Of a DNA stretch of 64,000 nt, positions 25,266-33,696 are shown piece after piece. Location: positions 1 through 64,000 of the forward strand of contig NZ_JAHYSG010000039.1 in assembly GCF_022095675.1 (NCBI RefSeq), given 5' to 3'. The notes under the pieces were generated by a model. The model was not told the DNA's origin. It made no database searches and saw nothing but the letters and a program-made list of their open reading frames with translations. How positions within the stretch are numbered: the stretch's first letter is position 1; every line of letters starts with the position of its first letter. The stretch comes from Dactylosporangium sp. AC04546. Its GTDB lineage: Bacteria > Actinomycetota > Actinomycetes > Mycobacteriales > Micromonosporaceae. The position numbers and the translations under genes are program-made.

Positions 25266-26786
25266 ATGAGCGAGGACCGCACCGGTTTTCGGCTGTGGGC
25301 GGCCGCGGAACCGGACCTGTGCGCGATCGTGACCGCCGACGACCGTCGCATCTCGTACGGCGAGCTGTACGCGGAGGTCAACCGCATCTCGCACGGCCTG
25401 CGGACCCGGGCCGGGCTGCAGGTCGGCGACACGGTCGCGGCGGTGATGACCAACAGCCCCGGCATGATCGCGCTGTACCTCGCCGCCATGCAGTCCGGGC
25501 TGTACCTGGTGACGCTGAACTACCACCTCACCGAGCCCGAGATCGCCTACATCCTGGCCGACAGCGGCGCGAAGGTGGTCGTCGCCTCGCCCCGGGTCGC
25601 CGACGTCGTGGCCGCCGCCGCGCCGGCCGGGGTGCTGGTCTACGTCGACGGCGAGACGCTGCCGGAGCTCACCGACGGGATGCCCGCCAGCAGCCCGCAG
25701 GAGACGCCGGCGGGCTCGCTCATGATGTACACCTCCGGCACCACCGGCCGCTCGAAGGGCGTCAAGCGGCCGCTCAGCGGCATCGACGCCGACACCGGCG
25801 CGCTCACCTACGTGTGGCTGTTCAAGGAGTTCGGGATGCAGCGCGCCGCGTTCGGGTCCTGGCTCGTGTCGGCGCCGATGTACCACTCCGCCAACATCAC
25901 CCCGGCCATGGGCGCGCTGCACGCCGGCGGCACGCTCGTGCTGATGGACGGCTGGACCCCGGAGGGCTTCCTGCGCCGCGTCGCCGACCAGCGCGTCACC
26001 GGCACCAGCATGGTGCCCACCCACTTCTACCGCCTGCTGCAACTGCCGGCCGAGGTGCGCGCGGCCTGCGACGTCTCGTCGCTGCGCTACGTGCTGCACG
26101 GCGCCGCGCCCTGCCCGCCCGAGGTCAAGCAGCGCATCCTCGACTGGTTCGGCCCCGTCGTCTACGAGTACTACGGCTCGACCGAGGTCGGCACGACCAT
26201 CGCCCGGCCGCACGAGTGGCTCGCCCACCCCGGCACCGTCGGGCGGCCCGCCTCCATCTCGACCCTGAAGATCCTCGACGAGCAGGGCAACGAGGTGCCG
26301 ACCGGGCAGACCGGGATCGTGTACATGCGCCAGGGCGAGGACAAGGTGGAGTACCACAACGACCCGGGCAAGACCGACGGCGCGCGCCGCGGCGGCCTGA
26401 TGACCGTCTGGGACGTCGGCCACGTCGACGCCGACGGCTTCCTGTACATCACCGGCCGGGCCGCCGAGCTCATCCTCGTCGGCGGCGTCAACGTCTACCC
26501 GGCCGAGATCGAGGCCGCGCTCATCGCGCACGAATGGGTCGCCGACGCCGGCGTCATCGGCGCGCCCGACCCCGAGTTCGGCGAGGTCCCGCTGGCCCAC
26601 ATCGTGCTGCGCGAGGGCGCACCGCCCGCCGCCTCCGTGGTCGAGGCGCTGCGCTCGTACGTCGAGACGGTGCTGGCCAAGCCGAAGCGCCCGGCCGAGT
26701 ACGTCGTGCACGACGCCCTCCCGCGCGACCCCAACGGCAAGCTCTACAAGGCCAAGCTCCTGGAAGGTGCCCATGGACTTCGATGA
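25266..26786 (+). CDS. Acyl-CoA synthetase (AMP-binding, FadD type)
   Basis: 506 aa. YTSGTTGRSKGVKRPL, YYGSTEVGTT, GGVNVYPAEIEAAL and DPNGKLYKAKL give the P-loop, A5, hinge and catalytic Lys. The APMYHSANITPAMGALHAGG region is typical of FadD ligases near actinobacterial steroid and fatty-acid clusters. The ATG at 25266 is preceded by AAGGAG and operator O6. The C terminus overlaps the start of the following acyl-CoA dehydrogenase by 14 bp. Confidence 0.92.
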   Translation: MSEDRTGFRLWAAAEPDLCAIVTADDRRISYGELYAEVNRISHGLRTRAGLQVGDTVAAVMTNSPGMIALYLAAMQSGLYLVTLNYHLTEPEIAYILADSGAKVVVASPRVADVVAAAAPAGVLVYVDGETLPELTDGMPASSPQETPAGSLMMYTSGTTGRSKGVKRPLSGIDADTGALTYVWLFKEFGMQRAAFGSWLVSAPMYHSANITPAMGALHAGGTLVLMDGWTPEGFLRRVADQRVTGTSMVPTHFYRLLQLPAEVRAACDVSSLRYVLHGAAPCPPEVKQRILDWFGPVVYEYYGSTEVGTTIARPHEWLAHPGTVGRPASISTLKILDEQGNEVPTGQTGIVYMRQGEDKVEYHNDPGKTDGARRGGLMTVWDVGHVDADGFLYITGRAAELILVGGVNVYPAEIEAALIAHEWVADAGVIGAPDPEFGEVPLAHIVLREGAPPAASVVEALRSYVETVLAKPKRPAEYVVHDALPRDPNGKLYKAKLLEGAHGLR

Positions 26787-27924
26787 CAGCGGGGCCGACC
26801 TCGCGTTCCGGCGCGAGGCCGGAGCCTGGCTCGACGAGGCGCTGCGCGACGTGCCCGACCAGGAGGAGCTGACCCAGGACGAGCGCGAGCACTGGTCCCG
26901 GGTCTGGCAGGACCGGCTCTGCGCCGGCAACTGGGCCGGGCTGTCCTGGCCGGTCGAGCACGGCGGCCGCGGGCTGGACTCCATGGCGCAGGCCATCTTC
27001 AACGAGGAGGCGGCCGTCCGCGGCGCGCCCTACCCGCTCAACGGCGTCGGCATGATGCTGGCCGGGCCCACGATCATCGCCCACGGCACCGCCGAGCAGC
27101 AGGCCCGGCACCTGCCCGGCATCCTGCGCGGCGAGACCTACTGGTGCCAGGGCTTCAGCGAGCCCGGCTCCGGCTCCGACCTGGCCAGCCTGCGCACCGC
27201 CGCGACCAGGGTCGACGGCGGCTGGCTGGTCAACGGCTCGAAGATCTGGACCTCCAACGCGCACAACGCCTCGAAGTGCCTGCTGCTGGCCCGCACCGAC
27301 CCGGACGCGCCGAAGCACCAGGGCATCACGTACCTGCTGGCGCCCATGGACCGCTTCACCGTCCGCTCGCTGGTGATGATCAACGGCGACACCGAGTTCA
27401 ACGAGATGTTCCTCGACGACGTGTTCGTCCCCGACGAGGACGTGCTCGGCGGCGTCGGCAACGGCTGGAAGGTCGCCCTGACCACGCTCGCGTTCGAGCG
27501 CGGCAGCATGGCGCTCAACCTGTGGGTGTGGGCCCGCCAGGCGGTCGACCGGGTCGTCGACGTCGGCATCGCCCGCGGACTGGCCGGCGACGACGCGTTC
27601 GCCGACGCCGTCGGCGCGCTGCAGTGCGACGCCGAGGCGGTGCGCATCGGCTCGATGCGGATGCTCGGTGAGAGCCAGGCCGGGGGCGTGCCCGGCCCGG
27701 AGACCTCGGCGCTGAAGAGCCTGTGGGCCGGCGTGGTGCAGAACGCCAACCGGCTCGCGGTGCAGCTCGACGAGGCCGGGGGAGTGCTCCTCGACGGCGA
27801 GGGCGCGGCCGCCCGGATGCGCCGCTACCTGCGGGCGCGCGCCCACACGATCGAGGGCGGCACCGAGGAAGTCCAGAAGTCCATCCTCGCGGAGCGGGTG
27901 CTCGGCCTGCCCCGCTCGCGCTAG
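26773..27924 (+). CDS. Acyl-CoA dehydrogenase, catalytic subunit of a probable heteromer
   Basis: 383 aa. The middle domain holds CQGFSEPGSGSDLASLRTAA, and the C terminus has HTIEGGTEEVQKSILAERVL, where the Glu is the likely catalytic base. Long substrate-lid features and its pairing with a shorter, base-less homologue at 27936 fit the alpha2beta2 dehydrogenases known from cholesterol side-chain degradation (FadE28-FadE29, ChsE types). The ATG at 26773 is chosen over the GTG at 26767 because it keeps a usable AAGG spacing. Confidence 0.88.
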   Translation: MDFDDSGADLAFRREAGAWLDEALRDVPDQEELTQDEREHWSRVWQDRLCAGNWAGLSWPVEHGGRGLDSMAQAIFNEEAAVRGAPYPLNGVGMMLAGPTIIAHGTAEQQARHLPGILRGETYWCQGFSEPGSGSDLASLRTAATRVDGGWLVNGSKIWTSNAHNASKCLLLARTDPDAPKHQGITYLLAPMDRFTVRSLVMINGDTEFNEMFLDDVFVPDEDVLGGVGNGWKVALTTLAFERGSMALNLWVWARQAVDRVVDVGIARGLAGDDAFADAVGALQCDAEAVRIGSMRMLGESQAGGVPGPETSALKSLWAGVVQNANRLAVQLDEAGGVLLDGEGAAARMRRYLRARAHTIEGGTEEVQKSILAERVLGLPRSR

Positions 27925-27935
27925 GGAAGGCGCGC

Positions 27936-28958
27936 ATGCGAGCGACGTTCACCCAGGAACAGCTGGAGATCGGCAAGACCGTCCACGCCATCGCCGAGGG
28001 CGAGGGCGTGACCGCCCGGGCCGCCCTGGCGGCGCCGTGGACCGCCCCGGCCTGCGACGGCCCGCTGCTGCGGGACTTCGGGCTGCTCGGGGTGCCCACC
28101 TCGGCCGGCGGCATCGGCTCCGGCCTCGTCGACCTGCTCGTCGCCGTCGAGGCCCTGGGCGAGCACCTGGTGCCGAGCCGCTTCCCGGCCCACGCGGCGG
28201 CCGTGCAACTGCTCTGCGGCCCCGGCCCCGGTGCCGAGCTTCCGGCGGACGTGCTGGAGGGCACCCGCGTGCTCACCCCGGCCGTCGACGCCGGGCCGTC
28301 CGCCTGGACGCTGGTGCGCTACGCGGCGCCGGCCGACGGCTTCGCCGTGCTGGGCGGGGGAGACGACGAGGACGCCGGGCAGGTCCGGATCGTCGGCCCG
28401 GCCGGCGTCACCGTCACCGCGCGGCAGTCCCTCGACCCCTCCGTGCCGCTGTCGGACCTCACGGTGGCCGCCACCGCCATCGGCGGCGGCGCCGGGGTGG
28501 CGGCCGCCGTGGACCGGGCGACCCTCGTGGTGGCCGCCGAGCTGTGCGGGGTGGCGCAGGGGGCGATCGAGCTGGCCGCCGGGCAGGCCCGCACGCGCAT
28601 GCAGTTCGGGCGGGTCATCGGCTCGTTCCAGGGGGTCGCGTTCCAGCTCGCCGAGGCCGCCACCGCACGGAAGGCGGCCTGGGACCTTACCCTCTACGCG
28701 GCGTGGGCCGTCGACAACGCCCGCCCCGACGCCGCGATCCAGGTCCACGCCGCGAAGGCGGCGGCCGGCCGGGCCGCGGTCTTCGCCGCCGAACGCTGCA
28801 TCCAGGTCCACGGCGGCATGGGCATCACGATGGAGGCGGATCCCCATCTGTACCTCCGCCGCGCCCTGGTCCTCGACGCGGTCCTCGGCGCCGGCTCATG
28901 GCACCGCCGCCGCACCGGCGCCCTGCGCATCGCCGCCCGGACGGAGGCGGCGCCGTGA
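27936..28958 (+). CDS. Acyl-CoA dehydrogenase-like, non-catalytic subunit
   Basis: 340 aa, shorter than a normal dehydrogenase. It keeps the FAD/oligomer segment RTRMQFGRVIGSFQGVAFQL and the QVHGGMGITMEADPHLYLRR C-terminal region. It lacks a Glu at the usual catalytic position and has lost much of the SEP-GSD middle-domain motif. Eleven bases separate it from the catalytic-type dehydrogenase. In known alpha2beta2 enzymes the equivalent subunit shapes the substrate and FAD site. Confidence 0.85.
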   Translation: MRATFTQEQLEIGKTVHAIAEGEGVTARAALAAPWTAPACDGPLLRDFGLLGVPTSAGGIGSGLVDLLVAVEALGEHLVPSRFPAHAAAVQLLCGPGPGAELPADVLEGTRVLTPAVDAGPSAWTLVRYAAPADGFAVLGGGDDEDAGQVRIVGPAGVTVTARQSLDPSVPLSDLTVAATAIGGGAGVAAAVDRATLVVAAELCGVAQGAIELAAGQARTRMQFGRVIGSFQGVAFQLAEAATARKAAWDLTLYAAWAVDNARPDAAIQVHAAKAAAGRAAVFAAERCIQVHGGMGITMEADPHLYLRRALVLDAVLGAGSWHRRRTGALRIAARTEAAP

Positions 28959-29021
28959 CACACCACGTTTGATGCACCGCTTTCGGGCGGGCCGCCCGTC
29001 GCGGTCCACCAACAAGGCCCT

Positions 29022-29044
29022 GGCCTGCGGCACCCTTGCAGGCC
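29022..29044 (+). terminator. Possible terminator hairpin after the acyl-CoA dehydrogenase pair
   Basis: Seven-base inverted repeat GGCCTGC / GCAGGCC with a nine-base loop, 63 bp after the dehydrogenase stop and just before the next promoter. There is no U-run, so termination is uncertain. Confidence 0.4.
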
Positions 29045-29062
29045 GTTCGTGAGACCAGTAAC

Positions 29063-29080
29063 ATACCGGCTGGTCGGAAT
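29063..29080. promoter_or_regulatory. TetR operator O7 (LLM-ligase operon)
   Basis: ATACCGGCTGGTCGGAAT, the reference copy of the island operator. It overlaps an AATAAT -10-like box at 29077-29082 and lies 15 bp before the GTG of the first LLM gene, heading the operon that runs to 36708. Confidence 0.8.
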
Positions 29081-29095
29081 AATCCAGGAGAGACC

Positions 29096-30178
29096 GTGAA
29101 GTTCGGCATCATGAACCTGTTCCCGGTGAGCGAGGGCACATCGGACCACCAGGTGCTCCGCGACACCCTCGACGAGATCGAGATGGCCGACGAGCTCGGG
29201 TTCGACTCGGTCTGGCTGGCCGAGCACCACTTCTCGAAGTACGGCATCCTCGGCAGCCCCGTGCACTTCGGCATGGCCGTGGCCGAGCGCACCAGCCGGA
29301 TCACCATCGGCACCGCCGTGCTCGTCCTGCCGCTGCACGACCCGCTGCGCCTGGCCGAGGACATCGCCGCGCTCGACGTGCTCAGCGGCGGCCGGGTCTC
29401 GATCGGCGTCGGCCGCGGCTACCAGCCCTCGGAGTTCGCAGGCTTCGGCATCCCCCTGGAGGAGTCCAAGGAGCGCTACCAGGAGACGCTGGACATCCTG
29501 CGGCTCGCGCTCTCCCAGGAGAACTTCTCCTACCACGGCCGGTACTTCAACTACGACAACATCACCACCTACCCGCGGCCCTTCACCCCCGGCGGCCCGC
29601 CGATCCTGCAGGGCACGGTCTCGCCGGACAGCTTCCGCGAGCGCGGCGCCGTCGGCGAGTCGATCATCACGTCGCCGAACTTCACGCCGCTGGGCATCAT
29701 GCAGAAGAACTTCGACCTGTACCGGCAGAGCATGGCCGAGAACGGCTTCGACATCGCCGGCTACGACGTACCGTTCATGCAGCAGGTCTGGGTCGGCGAC
29801 GGCGAGGACGGCCTGCGCGACGCGGCGCACGCGGCGATGAACTACTACAAGTCGGTGGGGAAGGTCATCCCCGGCTCGGAGGAGGCCATCGAGAAGGAGC
29901 GCGCCTACTACGCGGCGGTGGCCAAGAACATCGAGCTGCTGACGCTGGAGCAGACGCTGACGCACGGCGGCAACTTCGGCTCCGCGCAGCGGGTCATCGA
30001 GACCATCGAGATGCTGCGCGAGCAGCTCGGCATCAACCACTACATCGGCTGGCTGCGCATCCCCACGCTCGATCGCAAGGCGGCGCTCAAGTCGATGGAG
30101 GAGTTCGCCGACAAGGTGATCCCGTACTTCCGGGCCCAGGAGAAGGCCCAGTCCGAACCGCAGGCGGTCGCAGGGTGA
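29096..30178 (+). CDS. LLM-class flavin/F420-dependent oxidoreductase (luciferase-like)
   Basis: 360 aa bacterial-luciferase-like TIM barrel: VKFGIMNLFPVSEG, GFDSVWLAEHHFSKYG, RITIGTAVLVLPLHDPLRLA, GGRVSIGVGRGYQPSEF. The LAEHHF motif is typical of the LuxA-like monooxygenase branch, which uses FMNH2 and O2. That fits the flavin reductase in the same regulon; an F420-dependent reaction is the alternative. The GTG at 29096 follows CCAGGAG. An in-frame ATG at 29036 lies upstream of the operator and is rejected. Coupled to the next LLM gene by GTGA. Confidence 0.88.
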   Translation: MKFGIMNLFPVSEGTSDHQVLRDTLDEIEMADELGFDSVWLAEHHFSKYGILGSPVHFGMAVAERTSRITIGTAVLVLPLHDPLRLAEDIAALDVLSGGRVSIGVGRGYQPSEFAGFGIPLEESKERYQETLDILRLALSQENFSYHGRYFNYDNITTYPRPFTPGGPPILQGTVSPDSFRERGAVGESIITSPNFTPLGIMQKNFDLYRQSMAENGFDIAGYDVPFMQQVWVGDGEDGLRDAAHAAMNYYKSVGKVIPGSEEAIEKERAYYAAVAKNIELLTLEQTLTHGGNFGSAQRVIETIEMLREQLGINHYIGWLRIPTLDRKAALKSMEEFADKVIPYFRAQEKAQSEPQAVAG

Positions 30179-31158
30179 AGATCAGCTGCTTCCTGAGCGC
30201 CCAGTTCGACCCGTCGGCGTCGGCCGTCGACGGCATCGACGCCGTGGTGACCCAGGCGGCCGCGGCCGAGGCGGCCGGGTTCCACGCCGTCTACCTCGGC
30301 CACCACTACCTGGCCCGGTCCGCGTTCGTGCAGCCGGTTCCGCTCGCCGGCTACCTCGCCCACGCCACCACCCGCGTGCGCATCGGCTTCGCCGTGCTGC
30401 TCGCGCCGCTGCTCAACCCGGTCGCCCTGGCCGAGGAGCTGGCCTCCCTCGACGTGCTGTCGCGCGGCCGGCTCACCGTCGGCCTCGGCGCCGGCTACCG
30501 CCGGCGGGAGACCGCCGCGTTCGGCGTCGCCTGGGACGACCGGCTGCGCCGCCTGCGCGAGTACGTGCCGCTGCTGCGCACGCTGTGGAACGGCGAGACC
30601 GTCGACGCCGCCGGCAGCTGGGGCGAGGTCCCCGGCGCCTCCCTCGCCCTGCGCCCGGTCCAGCCGGGCGGCCCGCCGATCTGGATCGGGGCGTTCGCCG
30701 AGCCCGCGGTGCGCCGCGCCGCCCGCCTCGACGCGCCCTGGCTCATCGGCCCGAAGGGCAACGACCAGGAGCTGGCCCACCTCCTCGGCCTCTACCGGGC
30801 CGAGCTCGAGGAGCGCGGGTTCTCCCTGGAGCGGGAGTACCCGATGAGCCGCGAGGCCTTCATCGCCGACAGCTACGACGCCGCCGTCGCCGGGGTCCAC
30901 CCGCACCTGCAGCGCCAGTACGCCGGCTACAAGTCGTGGGACGACGCGCAGTCCCTCGACCTCGACCGCTACCTCGCCGAGGACTGCCTGGTCGGCTCGG
31001 CCGACGAGATCGTCGCGAAGCTGCGCCGCTGGGAGGCCGAGCTCGGCATCACCGAGGTGTCGCTGCGCCACCAGTTCGTCGGCGCGTCCCAGGAGGAGGC
31101 CATGGAGCAGCTCGCCCGCTTCGGCGAAGAAGTGATTCCCCGGGTGGTGACGCCATGA
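30175..31158 (+). CDS. LLM-class flavin/F420-dependent oxidoreductase
   Basis: 327 aa. GFHAVYLGHHYLARSAFVQP, RVRIGFAVLLAPLLNPVALA, GRLTVGLGAGYRRRETAAFG and GGPPIWIGAF follow the LLM pattern. GTG start overlapping the previous stop, and the TGA overlaps the ligase ATG at 31155. The second of four LLM paralogues in this operon, clearly distinct from the first in its substrate loop. Confidence 0.87.
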   Translation: MKISCFLSAQFDPSASAVDGIDAVVTQAAAAEAAGFHAVYLGHHYLARSAFVQPVPLAGYLAHATTRVRIGFAVLLAPLLNPVALAEELASLDVLSRGRLTVGLGAGYRRRETAAFGVAWDDRLRRLREYVPLLRTLWNGETVDAAGSWGEVPGASLALRPVQPGGPPIWIGAFAEPAVRRAARLDAPWLIGPKGNDQELAHLLGLYRAELEERGFSLEREYPMSREAFIADSYDAAVAGVHPHLQRQYAGYKSWDDAQSLDLDRYLAEDCLVGSADEIVAKLRRWEAELGITEVSLRHQFVGASQEEAMEQLARFGEEVIPRVVTP

Positions 31159-32696
31159 CCAACCTCGCCCGCATCCTGGAGGGCCGCCGCGACGATCGCG
31201 GCGACGTCGTCGGCCTGCACGGCGAGGACGGCCGGACGTGGACGTTCGCCGAGGTCGACCGGCTCGCCGGCGGCGTCGCCGCCGCACTGCGCGCCGAGGG
31301 GATCGGCCCCGGCGACCGGGTCGCCTGCTACCTGACCAACGGGCCGGAGATCGTCTTCTTCCTCTTCGGCGCCTGGAAGATCGGCGCCGTACCGGTGACG
31401 GTCAGCAGCCTCTACAACGCCTCGGAGCTGGCCGAGTCGGTCGCCAAGACCGATCCGCAGCTGCTGCTCGTCGACGATCGGCGCCCCGACGTCGTCGCCG
31501 AGCTCACGGCGCTGTCCGCCGTGCCGGTCCGCGCGTTCGGCGCCGCCCCGCCCGGCGTCGACGCGCTCGACTGGCGGCACGAGCGGCTCACGCCGGCCGT
31601 GGACGTCGACCCCGACGCCGAGGCCTGCATCCTCTTCACCGGCGGCACGACCGGCCGGCCCAAGGCGGTCAGCGTCACCCACGGCGGCACCCGCGCGTCG
31701 CTCGCCCGGTTGGCGCGCGTCTCCACCGGTACCGACGCGGAGTCCACGGCCGCCGCGGACGCCAGCCCCAACCTCATCGCCCTGCCGCTCTTCCACAGCG
31801 GCGGGCAGCACTCGCTGCTGTTCGCGTGCTACGTCGGGCGCGCCGCGGTCGTCTGGGAGCGCTTCGGCGTCGACCGGCTCGCCGAGCTGATGGAGCGGTT
31901 CCGCTTCGACAACTTCTTCTTCCTGCCCACCATGGTGTTCGACATCGTGCACGCCGAGCGGGACCTGCCGTTCGAAGGCGTCAAGTCGGTGCTCGTGGCC
32001 GGGCAGGCGATCGCGTGGCCGGTGCGCCGCGCGTTCGAGGAGCGCTACCGGGTGCCGATCCTGGTCAACTACGGCTCGACCGAGGCCGGGCACATCGCCG
32101 GCTGGAACGGCCGGGACATGAAGGCGGGCCTGTGGAAGCCCGGCTCGGCCGGCCGGGTGTACCCCGGCGTGGAGCTGGAGATCCGCGACGACGCCGGCCA
32201 CGCCCTGCCGACCGGCGCGGAGGGCGAGGTGGTCGTGCGCTCGGAGCTCACCCGCGGCTACGTCGACGACGCCGAGGCGTCCCGCGAGCTGGTCCGCGAC
32301 GGCTGGGTGCACACCGGCGACATCGGCTACGTCGACGAGGACGGCGTGCTGTTCCTCGTCGGCCGCAAGCGCGACATGATCAAGTGCGGCGGCTTCCAGG
32401 TCTGGCCCGAGGAGATCGAGGACGAGCTGCGCGGGCACCCGCTCGTGCACGACGTGCGCGTCCTCGGCCGGCCCGACGACCGGCTCGGCGAGATCCCGGT
32501 CGCCCTCGTCGTGCGCGAGCCCGACGAGACCGTCGCCGACGCCGACCTCGCCGGCGCGCTCGTGGCCTTCGCCCGCGACCGGCTCGCGCACTTCAAGACC
32601 CCGCGGCGCATCGAGTTCGTGCCCGCCCTGGAGCGCAGCGCGACCGGCAAGCTCAGCCGCGTCTCGCCCGCGGTCTCGCCCGGAGGTGACTTGTGA
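31155..32696 (+). CDS. Acyl-CoA ligase (AMP-binding)
   Basis: 513 aa ANL ligase. The P-loop is FTGGTTGRPKAV, with Gly where Ser is more usual. NYGSTEAGH, RDMIKCGGFQVWPEEIED and SATGKLSRVSP supply A5, hinge and catalytic Lys. It lies between two LLM genes with four-base overlaps on both sides, suggesting activation of an acid that is a substrate or product of these oxidoreductases. Confidence 0.9.
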   Translation: MTNLARILEGRRDDRGDVVGLHGEDGRTWTFAEVDRLAGGVAAALRAEGIGPGDRVACYLTNGPEIVFFLFGAWKIGAVPVTVSSLYNASELAESVAKTDPQLLLVDDRRPDVVAELTALSAVPVRAFGAAPPGVDALDWRHERLTPAVDVDPDAEACILFTGGTTGRPKAVSVTHGGTRASLARLARVSTGTDAESTAAADASPNLIALPLFHSGGQHSLLFACYVGRAAVVWERFGVDRLAELMERFRFDNFFFLPTMVFDIVHAERDLPFEGVKSVLVAGQAIAWPVRRAFEERYRVPILVNYGSTEAGHIAGWNGRDMKAGLWKPGSAGRVYPGVELEIRDDAGHALPTGAEGEVVVRSELTRGYVDDAEASRELVRDGWVHTGDIGYVDEDGVLFLVGRKRDMIKCGGFQVWPEEIEDELRGHPLVHDVRVLGRPDDRLGEIPVALVVREPDETVADADLAGALVAFARDRLAHFKTPRRIEFVPALERSATGKLSRVSPAVSPGGDL

Positions 32697-33685
32697 AGTT
32701 CGGCATCATGGCGTCGCACCAGTACCCCCACGGCGACGACCTCGGCAAGCACCTCAGCGACCTGTTCGGCACCGTCGAGCTGGCCGCGGAGCTGGGCTAC
32801 GACTCGGTCTGGACGATCAACCACTTCCAGTCGAACCTGGCCACCCCGCAGCCGATCTCGATGACGGCGAGCCTCATCCCGCGCTCCGGGAACATGCTCA
32901 TCGGCACCGGCATCCTGCTGCTGCCGATGTTCCACCCGGTGCACATCGCCGAGGAGTTCGCCACCCTCGACCACCTCTCCGGCGGCCGGGTCGTGCTCGG
33001 CGTCGGCGCCGGCTACCGGGAGAACGAGTTCGCCGCGTTCGGCATCGACCCGGACACCCGCTTCCGGCGCCTCGACGAGAGCCTGCGGCTCATCCGCGCG
33101 CTGTGGAGCGGCGAGCCGGTCACCAGCGACGGCGAGTACTACCCGCTCAAGGACGCCACGATCGGGGTGCGGCCGCTGACCCCGGGCGGCCCGCCGATCT
33201 GGGTCGGCGCCGGCGGCAAGAAGGCGGTGCGCCGCGCCGCCCGGCTCGGCGACGCCTGGTACGCGCCGGGCAACTCGCCGAGCAAGCGGTTCCTGCCCGA
33301 GCACCTCGCCGTCTACAACGCGGCGCTGGACGAGTACGGGCGGGACCCGGCGACGGTGAGCCGGCCCGTCGGCGTCGAGCTCTACTGCGCGCCGAGCACC
33401 GAGCGGGCCGTCGAGGAGGCGCTGCCGCACGCCCGCGTCGAGTACTCCACCTACGCCGAGTACCCGGCGCTGCGCTGGCAGCGGGACCGTTTCGACGAGC
33501 TGGTCCGCAACACGCTGCTGCTCGGCTCGCCCGAGTTCCTCATCGAGCGCATCTCGGCCCTGCGCGAGCTGGGCTTCGACCACCTCATCTTCCGCCCCGG
33601 CTGGCTGGGCATGCCCACCGAGAAGGTCCGCGCCTCGCTGCGGCTGTTCGCCACCGAAGTGTTTCCCGCCTTCCGTACTGCTTAA
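32693..33685 (+). CDS. LLM-class flavin/F420-dependent oxidoreductase
   Basis: 330 aa. VKFGIMASHQYPHGDDLGKH, YDSVWTINHFQSNLATPQPI, GNMLIGTGILLLPMFHPVHI, GGRVVLGVGAGYRENEFAAF. It is most like the fourth LLM protein at 34674, with which it shares the DHQY..GDDL N terminus and the LATPQP / LSTPQP loop. GTG start overlaps the ligase stop. A duplication with the enoyl-CoA hydratase inserted between the copies is likely. Confidence 0.88.
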   Translation: MKFGIMASHQYPHGDDLGKHLSDLFGTVELAAELGYDSVWTINHFQSNLATPQPISMTASLIPRSGNMLIGTGILLLPMFHPVHIAEEFATLDHLSGGRVVLGVGAGYRENEFAAFGIDPDTRFRRLDESLRLIRALWSGEPVTSDGEYYPLKDATIGVRPLTPGGPPIWVGAGGKKAVRRAARLGDAWYAPGNSPSKRFLPEHLAVYNAALDEYGRDPATVSRPVGVELYCAPSTERAVEEALPHARVEYSTYAEYPALRWQRDRFDELVRNTLLLGSPEFLIERISALRELGFDHLIFRPGWLGMPTEKVRASLRLFATEVFPAFRTA

Positions 33686-33696
33686 GGACGATCGCT

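Noticed and set aside
22367..25489. Very long open frame on the minus strand (over 1000 codons) antisense to the acyl-CoA ligases
   Set aside because: High-GC shadow frame. The sense strand carries intact ANL ligases, and the antisense product is rich in Arg, Gly and Pro with no recognisable domain except where it joins the real MBL gene frame.
3017..29080. KstR2-controlled classic cholesterol regulon
   Set aside because: The operator sequence differs from the KstR and KstR2 motifs, and the hallmark ring-degrading genes (KstD, KshA, HsaC) are not in the window. I kept only the looser resemblance.
29036..29095. ATG at 29036 as the start of the first LLM gene
   Set aside because: It lies upstream of operator O7. 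The GTG at 29096, after AGGAG, gives the VKFGIMNLF start shared with the paralogues.
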